64,000 bases of DNA from NCBI GenBank assembly GCA_023447635.1, contig JAEXNA010000233.1, positions 1 through 64,000 on the forward strand, read 5' to 3'. This DNA is from Vulcanimicrobiota bacterium. Lineage in GTDB: Bacteria > Vulcanimicrobiota > Xenobia > Xenobiales > JADMJV01. Position 1 is the stretch's first letter. Every line of letters starts with the position of its first letter. The notes below the pieces were generated by a model that worked only from the letters and a program-made list of their open reading frames with translations, was not told where the DNA came from and did no database searches. Shown in pieces: positions 59,229-64,000 of this stretch. The translations under genes and the position numbers were made by a program.

Positions 59229-60515
59229 CTAGTTCAGACGCACGAGAGTCAGGTTGTTTGCTCCAGCGCCACCGTTCAGTGTCACCGCACCCAGCAGTCC
59301 GAAGAGCTGGAGGGTGACCGTGTCACCAGCGTTCAACGTAAGAATGCCGTCGTAGTTGAATCTTTTCTCGCTGGTAGAAGGGCTTATAGTAGAGGCTGCA
59401 TTGGGAGCGCCGTTGACGGAGAGTCTAGAAGACACAAGTAAGTCGAACGTGAATAGCAGATTGTACGAGACCAGATAAGTGCCGGTCAAAGGTACCGTGA
59501 AAGTCGTATTCGTGCCGTCAACCGTGAAACCGTTCAGAGCCTGACTGTCAGGTAGCGGGACGGAAGTCCCACCGAGCACAACCGCGATGACCGCGTTGGA
59601 TGAGTTGGCTGCGTAGGCATACGTACCAGTCACGCCAGCCCCCGTGGCGCCGGTTGCTCCGGTCACGCCGGTTGCTCCGGTGACGCCGAATGCCCCGGTT
59701 GCTCCGGTGACGCCGGTAGCGCCAGTGACGCCGGTAGCGCCAGTGACACCGGTAGCGCCAGTGACGCCTGTAGCGCCAGTAGCACCGATTGCTCCAGTGA
59801 CGCCAGTTGCACCTGTTACGCCGGTTGCTCCATTAGCTCCGGTTGCCCCGGTGACTCCGTCAGCGCCGGTCGCTCCGTCAGCTCCCGTCGCGCCGGTTGC
59901 GCCATCAGCACCGGTTGGCCCGGTGACGCCATCAGCGCCGGTGGGTCCGGTAACGCCATCAGCTCCGGTCGCTCCGGTGGCACCATTAGCACCGGTCGCT
60001 CCGTTGGCACCCGAGGGGCCGGTGGCTCCGCTAGGTCCAGCGGGACCAGTCGGTCCAGTGGGCCCCGGGGTGCCGACCAGAGTGTACGTCGGAGCGCTTA
60101 CGGTCGTAGATTGGCCGTTGGGAACTTCGACGTCGACAATCGTGGCGCCAACAAGGATGGTCTCGTCAGTGAGCAGCTCGACGATCAGGCGCTCCACGGT
60201 GACGGGAACGTTGACAAGCGTCGTGGTGCTAGCCTTGGGAAAGGTGATAGGTCCGTAGACGGTGACTCCGTTGGCGTCGATTCCGCGAAACCGCAGGTGA
60301 GTGACCTCGGCGGGAACAACGGAGGTCTCTCCGCTGATCGTCTGGGCTTGAACCAGCTGGGCCTGATAGATAATGGTCCCGGTCGGGGTGACCGGCCCGT
60401 TGTTGTTGCCTTGGTAGATGAATTCGTCGTCGCTGCTCCCGCATCCAGCAACCACGGCGGTCACCAGAAGCAGAAAGCTCATCGTCCAACGAATCCAAAA
60501 GTTGGAACTTTTCAT
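59229..60515 (-). CDS. Collagen-like lipoprotein with C1q/BclA-type C-terminal domain
   Basis: This 428-aa protein is read from the ATG after GAGGGAG. A lipobox VVAGC gives a lipid anchor at Cys25. An N-terminal beta domain (about 35-145) is followed by about 49 Gly-X-Y triplets (about 148-296), mostly GAT, GVT and GAD, with early GPT and GPA. The C-terminal 130 residues resemble C1q/BclA-C trimerisation domains (SFTVPLTGTYLVSYNLLF-like strands). Thr-rich triplets suggest a glycosylated triple-helical surface stalk. The frame extends to 60560 but lacks a signal peptide there. Confidence 0.9.
   Translation of the reverse strand: MKSSNFWIRWTMSFLLLVTAVVAGCGSSDDEFIYQGNNNGPVTPTGTIIYQAQLVQAQTISGETSVVPAEVTHLRFRGIDANGVTVYGPITFPKASTTTLVNVPVTVERLIVELLTDETILVGATIVDVEVPNGQSTTVSAPTYTLVGTPGPTGPTGPAGPSGATGPSGANGATGANGATGATGADGVTGPTGADGVTGPTGADGATGATGADGATGADGVTGATGANGATGVTGATGVTGAIGATGATGVTGATGVTGATGVTGATGVTGATGAFGVTGATGVTGATGATGAGVTGTYAYAANSSNAVIAVVLGGTSVPLPDSQALNGFTVDGTNTTFTVPLTGTYLVSYNLLFTFDLLVSSRLSVNGAPNAASTISPSTSEKRFNYDGILTLNAGDTVTLQLFGLLGAVTLNGGAGANNLTLVRLN
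59630..60074. repeat. Collagen-coding short tandem repeats
   Basis: Nine- and eighteen-base units coding Gly-Ala-Thr, Gly-Val-Thr and related triplets. The region is prone to length change and to assembly collapse. The antisense strand reads as an equally open Pro/Val/Ala-rich frame, which is an artefact. Confidence 0.9.
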
Positions 60516-60667
60516 AGATACTCCCTCAGAAGATATGGGAGTATCGGCTTCTTGTTTCATGTATTAAGTCCTACGTTGAATTAAAAAAAAACTATCCTGG
60601 TAGAGTCCCGTCGAAACAGTTTGAGCCGCGCGCGCAGGCGTCCCTTCTGGCGTAACAAGGGCAAGAT

Positions 60668-62866
60668 TCAGGTCGCGCTGGGCTCGGGAGGCGTCTCGCC
60701 GAGCAGGTCGTCGAGTTGAATGGGGAGAGAACGGACGCGTCGGCCGGTGGCGTGGAAGACCGCGTTGGCTACCGCAGCGGAGAGGCCGACCATGCCGACT
60801 TCTCCAATCCCTTTGACTCCGAGCGGATTGACGTCGCTGTCCTCTTCGTGAACGAACAGCACCTCGGCGTCGGGCAGGTCTTTATTGACCGCCACGTGGT
60901 ACTCCGCCAGGTTGTGGTTGATGAAGCGGCCGTAGTTGTGGTCGAGCACGCTCTCCTCGTGCAGCGCCATGCTGACGCCCCAGGCGACGCAGCCCGCGAC
61001 CTGACTGCGCGCGGTGCGAGGGTTCAGAATCCGTCCCGCGGCCGTAGCGCTAACCACGCGGCTGACCTTGATGGTCCCCAGATCTTCGTCGACTCTTACC
61101 TCGACGAAGCTGGCGGTGTGGGCAAACTTGGCTTTGTCCTCGGTCAACGGGTCGGGAAGAGACGTGCCGGAGGCGTCCAGGCTGTCGAGTTCGGCGGCCG
61201 CCAGGATTTGCGACGGCGTGACGCTGCCGTCGAGTTCCCTCGATTTTTTCAATCCGATCAGCTTGAGCACCAGGTTGTAACAGGCGTTATAAACGGCAGT
61301 TCCCACCGAAGCGGCGGTCATCGACCCGCCCTCGATCGGAGTCGAAGGCAGAGAACTGTCGCCCAACTCGACCGTGACCCGGCTCGTCGGGATGCCGCAG
61401 CAGTCCGCCGCGATCTGGGTCAGGATCGTGTAGGTGCCTGTCCCGATGTCGGAAGTGCCGGTGCTCACCTTGAGCGTCCCGTCCTTCTTCAGCTCCACCT
61501 TCGCGGAAGCGGGGGCGAACATCACCTCCCAGATGCCGCAGGCGACGCCCCAGCCGATCAGCTCGTGGCCTTCCTTCCGCGCTCGAGGCTCTAACGGGCG
61601 CTCACTCCACCCGAACTTCTCGGCACCCTGGGTCAGGCAGTCGTGTAGTCGCTTGCTGGAGAACGGCTTGTCCGAATTTCCGTCGATGATGGCGTTGTTC
61701 TGGAGCCGGAACTCCAGGGGGTCGATTTTGGCGGCGTAGGCCAGTTCGTCCATGGCGCACTCCAGGGCGTGCACGCCGGTGGCTCCGCCTGGCGCCCTCA
61801 TGTCCAGAGGGGTGTAAGCGTCGATCGGGACCAGCAGGTACGAGAACGCGGCATTGGGACATTTGTAGAGCGTGCCGCTCCAGTTGACCACGGTCTCGGT
61901 GAAGTCTTCGAAGCGTGAGGTCTCGGATTTGGCTTCGTGGCTCAGGGAGGTGAGCATCCCCTTGCCATCACAGGCCAGACGGACGTTCTGCCAGGTGACC
62001 GGACGGTGGCCGAAGGCGAACGTCTGCTGACGGGTGAGCACGACCCGCACGGGACGCTGCAGCTTCTGCGCAGCCATCACGGCCAGAACCAGGTCAGGCG
62101 CCGGGCGCAGGGCGCAGCCGAAGGCTCCACCCACGAAAGGGGAGAGCGCTTTGACCTTGCTCTTGCTCAGCGAGAAGACGCCGGCCAGGAACTTCTGCGT
62201 GTTCGAGACGCCCTGGGTTTTGGTCCAGACCGTCAGTTCCCCGTCTTCGAAGCGGGCCAGGGTGGCGTAAAGCTCCATCGGATTGTGGTGCTCGGCGCCG
62301 TGGATGTACGTGGCGTCGATCTTGTGAGGGGACGCGTTCCAAGCCTCATCGGGGTTGCCCCGGGTCTCGGGGGGAGGCTGAAAGCCCATCTTGCCGGAGC
62401 CGGCCGGGTGAGCTTCAGCTTGGGGAGAGAGAGGATCGGTCAGGAACTCATCTTCCTCGATATCGAAGGTGACCAGTCGGGCCGCGTAGCGGGCCGCCTC
62501 GAAGCTTTCGGCCACCACCAGCGCCAGCGGCTGTCCGGTGAACATCACCTTGTCGCCCTGCAGCGGCTTGAACGGGCTGCCGCCGGGCGCGACATCGTCC
62601 TGCCAGTCTTTGTCCTTCGTGCTGAGCTGAGGGGCGTTGGTGTGGGTGAGGACGTTGAGGACGCCCTTGACTAAGAGCGCTTCCTCGCTGTGGACCTTGG
62701 TAACTCTGCCCCTGGCGACGGGGCTGGGGACGGCCACGCCGTAGAGCATGCCCGGGAGGGTGAACTCGGCGGCGTAGGTGGCCTGGCCGGTGACCTTTTT
62801 GGGGGCGTCTACGCGCTCGATGGGGGCGCCGATCCCTGGATGTTCAGCGGTAACAGGGGGTGTCAT
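60668..62866 (-). CDS. paoC: Xanthine dehydrogenase-family molybdopterin-binding subunit (PaoC/YagR type)
   Basis: This 732-aa protein equals the length of E. coli PaoC. It opens IGAPIERVDAPKKVTGQATYAAEFTLPGMLYG, the usual start of CoxL/XdhA large subunits. It has molybdopterin contact segments (GGAFGCALR, MRAPGGATGVHALECAMDELA) and the catalytic Glu in GIGEVGMVGL near the C-terminus. It hydroxylates aldehydes or N-heterocycles using water. It overlaps the FAD subunit gene by 23 bp in the order iron-sulfur, FAD, molybdenum. The precise substrate is unknown. Confidence 0.92.
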   Translation of the reverse strand: MTPPVTAEHPGIGAPIERVDAPKKVTGQATYAAEFTLPGMLYGVAVPSPVARGRVTKVHSEEALLVKGVLNVLTHTNAPQLSTKDKDWQDDVAPGGSPFKPLQGDKVMFTGQPLALVVAESFEAARYAARLVTFDIEEDEFLTDPLSPQAEAHPAGSGKMGFQPPPETRGNPDEAWNASPHKIDATYIHGAEHHNPMELYATLARFEDGELTVWTKTQGVSNTQKFLAGVFSLSKSKVKALSPFVGGAFGCALRPAPDLVLAVMAAQKLQRPVRVVLTRQQTFAFGHRPVTWQNVRLACDGKGMLTSLSHEAKSETSRFEDFTETVVNWSGTLYKCPNAAFSYLLVPIDAYTPLDMRAPGGATGVHALECAMDELAYAAKIDPLEFRLQNNAIIDGNSDKPFSSKRLHDCLTQGAEKFGWSERPLEPRARKEGHELIGWGVACGIWEVMFAPASAKVELKKDGTLKVSTGTSDIGTGTYTILTQIAADCCGIPTSRVTVELGDSSLPSTPIEGGSMTAASVGTAVYNACYNLVLKLIGLKKSRELDGSVTPSQILAAAELDSLDASGTSLPDPLTEDKAKFAHTASFVEVRVDEDLGTIKVSRVVSATAAGRILNPRTARSQVAGCVAWGVSMALHEESVLDHNYGRFINHNLAEYHVAVNKDLPDAEVLFVHEEDSDVNPLGVKGIGEVGMVGLSAAVANAVFHATGRRVRSLPIQLDDLLGETPPEPSAT

Positions 62867-63857
62867 GGTCTTTTCTCCCTTCGGTGGCCATGCTCAGCGC
62901 GCGAACGATCGCTTTGCGCGCGAGCGGAATTTTGAAGTTGTTGTCGTCGAAGCCGCTGGCTTCAGCCAGTACCCTCTCGGCGACCTGGGCGAACAGTTCG
63001 GCCGTGGGAGCCTGACCTCTCATCAGGGCTTCCGCCTGTTGGTCGCGCCACGGCTTGTGCGCTACGCCTCCCAGGGTCAGTCGCGCCTCCTGGATCTTGC
63101 CGTCCTCGAGTTCCAGAGCTGCCGCTACCGCTACCAGGGCGAAAGCGTAGGACTGGCGGTCACGGATCTTCAGGTAAGCGCTGTGTTTGGCGAAACCGAG
63201 GGGAGGCAGTTCTATGGCGGTGATCAGCTCGCCCGGTTTGAGGTTGTTGTCCTTCTCTGGCGTGTCGCCGGGAAGTCGATGGAAGTCGACCAGCTTCAGC
63301 TTCCTCTCCCCCCCGGGCCCCTCCAACTGCAAAGTGGCGTCGAGGGCTGCCAGAGCGTTGGCCATATCCGACGGGTAAGTAGCGATGCAGTGCTCGCTGT
63401 GTCCCAGGATGGCATGGATCCGGTTGAAGCCTGTTTTGGCAGCGCAGCCAGAGCCAGGCTCGCGCTTGTTGCACGCAGTGTCGGTGTCGTAGAAGTAGTA
63501 GCAGCGGGTTCTCTGCATCATGTTGCCGCCGTTGGTCGCCATATTGCGCAGCTGGGGCGAGGCGCCAGCCAGAATAGCCTCGGCGAGTAGAGGGTAGCGC
63601 TTCTGCACCAGCGGATGGTAGGCGGTGTCGGCGTTGCTCACGGAAGCGCCCAGGCGGAGGCCTCCACCCGTCATCTCCGAGATCTCGTCCATGCCCAGGT
63701 TAGCGATGTCGATCAACACTCGGGGGCGCTCGACGTCTTCTTTCATCAGGTCGATAAGGTTGGTCCCGCCCGCGATGTAGCGCGACTCTTTATGAGACTG
63801 GCCCTCGCTGAGGGCGTCCGGGATGGTTTGAGGCGACAGTAGTTCGAACGGTCTCAT
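62844..63857 (-). CDS. paoB: Molybdenum hydroxylase FAD-binding subunit (PaoB/YagS type)
   Basis: This 337-aa protein has the CoxM/YagS FAD signature: YIAGGTNLIDLMKEDVERP at the start and ATNGGNMMQRTRCYYFYDTDTACNKREPGSGCAA in the middle. The Cys-containing insertion is shared with E. coli PaoB, which binds an extra [4Fe-4S] cluster. The ATG overlaps the iron-sulfur subunit stop (ATGA). It passes electrons from the [2Fe-2S] clusters to FAD and then to an acceptor. Confidence 0.93.
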   Translation of the reverse strand: MRPFELLSPQTIPDALSEGQSHKESRYIAGGTNLIDLMKEDVERPRVLIDIANLGMDEISEMTGGGLRLGASVSNADTAYHPLVQKRYPLLAEAILAGASPQLRNMATNGGNMMQRTRCYYFYDTDTACNKREPGSGCAAKTGFNRIHAILGHSEHCIATYPSDMANALAALDATLQLEGPGGERKLKLVDFHRLPGDTPEKDNNLKPGELITAIELPPLGFAKHSAYLKIRDRQSYAFALVAVAAALELEDGKIQEARLTLGGVAHKPWRDQQAEALMRGQAPTAELFAQVAERVLAEASGFDDNNFKIPLARKAIVRALSMATEGRKDHDTPCYR

Positions 63858-64000
63858 GTCTGGGAACCTCCCGTGCGAACTTCCTCGACGGCGTCGGTGA
63901 TGTTGGAGTAGGCGCCGCAGCGGCAGATGTTGCCGCTCATCAGCTCTTTGACGTCGTCGCGGGTCCGGGCTTTACCCTCGTTGAGGAGACCGACGGCGCT
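63854..64000 (-). CDS. paoA: Molybdenum hydroxylase [2Fe-2S] subunit, C-terminal part (PaoA/YagT type)
   Basis: The gene continues beyond the right edge. The visible 48 residues contain ELMSGNICRCGAYSNI, the second CxC [2Fe-2S] ligand pair of the CoxS/YagT C-terminal domain, and end SQT. It is the first gene of the operon. A Tat signal, expected in periplasmic PaoA, would be outside the window. Confidence 0.92.
   Translation of the reverse strand, partial: SAVGLLNEGKARTRDDVKELMSGNICRCGAYSNITDAVEEVRTGGSQT

Noticed and set aside
59644..60258. Plus-strand Pro/Val/Ala-rich frame antisense to the collagen repeats
   Set aside because: It is the mirror of Gly-X-Y codons, with no start signal and no domain; the collagen reading has signal peptide, lipobox and C1q-like end.
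1..64000. tRNA, rRNA or integrase genes as signs of an island
   Set aside because: None recognised on either strand; the accessory look of 49-54 kb rests on gene content and repeats only.

Overview
The window is a GC-rich, gene-dense bacterial chromosome segment. Most genes start with ATG and a recognisable Shine-Dalgarno sequence, but GTG and TTG starts and 4-bp ATGA/GTGA overlaps are common. A type IV pilus/type II secretion core, several lipoproteins, Tat and Sec signal peptides, DUF1501/DUF1800 genes, periplasmic-type S9 peptidases and many two-component proteins suggest a free-living diderm-like bacterium. The style recalls Armatimonadota, Vulcanimicrobiota, Planctomycetota or Myxococcota, but nothing here fixes the phylum. 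I see no rRNA, tRNA, CRISPR array, complete transposase or replication origin.

Layout. 0-3.4 kb: pilB-like end, pilC and four small or unknown genes, including a hydrolase-fold protein without its catalytic Ser and His. 4.2-5.7 kb: pdxS-pdxT (vitamin B6). 5.7-8.3 kb: secreted alpha/beta hydrolase, CsbD and a diguanylate cyclase. 8.5-12.7 kb: an XRE-HTH/nuclease-like fusion, a DUF4239 membrane protein, a NarL-type kinase/regulator pair and DoxX. 12.7-21.1 kb: two divergent operons. The left one is SnoaL-like, Rieske oxygenase, desaturase and a PAP2-squalene/phytoene-synthase-like fusion. The right one is B12-type radical SAM, GNAT-like, unknown and GH3-type acyl-adenylating enzyme. Together they look like an undescribed lipid or isoprenoid pathway. 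21.1-29 kb: tandem PilZ protein with a 40-aa lipoprotein, acylphosphatase, methyltransferase, a second radical SAM, UDP-sugar dehydrogenase and M1 peptidase. 29-36.6 kb: beta-propeller protein, a decayed and an intact Rpn-family nuclease, DUF1501/DUF1800 and a caspase-like protein. 36.6-39.3 kb: cysD-cysNC sulfate activation. 39.4-49.3 kb: membrane-anchored coiled-coil protein, S9 peptidase, beta-helix lipoprotein, a 54-aa ORF and a 1655-aa Ser/Thr kinase-ATPase-histidine kinase. 49.3-54 kb: accessory region with a second XRE/nuclease fusion bracketed by direct repeats, a DUF6884-like gene, a probable selenoprotein and a Gly/Ala-rich membrane-active protein. 54-64 kb: PAS kinase with receiver-only regulator, DPP IV-like peptidase, collagen-like lipoprotein and a PaoABC/YagTSR-type molybdenum hydroxylase.

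The strongest new signal is at 51052-51573. A secreted thioredoxin-like gene is interrupted by an in-frame TGA exactly where the second Cys of a CPVC motif would stand. A perfect 7-bp stem with a 5-nt loop lies at the spacing expected of a bacterial SECIS element. Second is the pair of XRE-HTH/PD-(D/E)XK-like fusion genes, each next to its own set of direct repeats.
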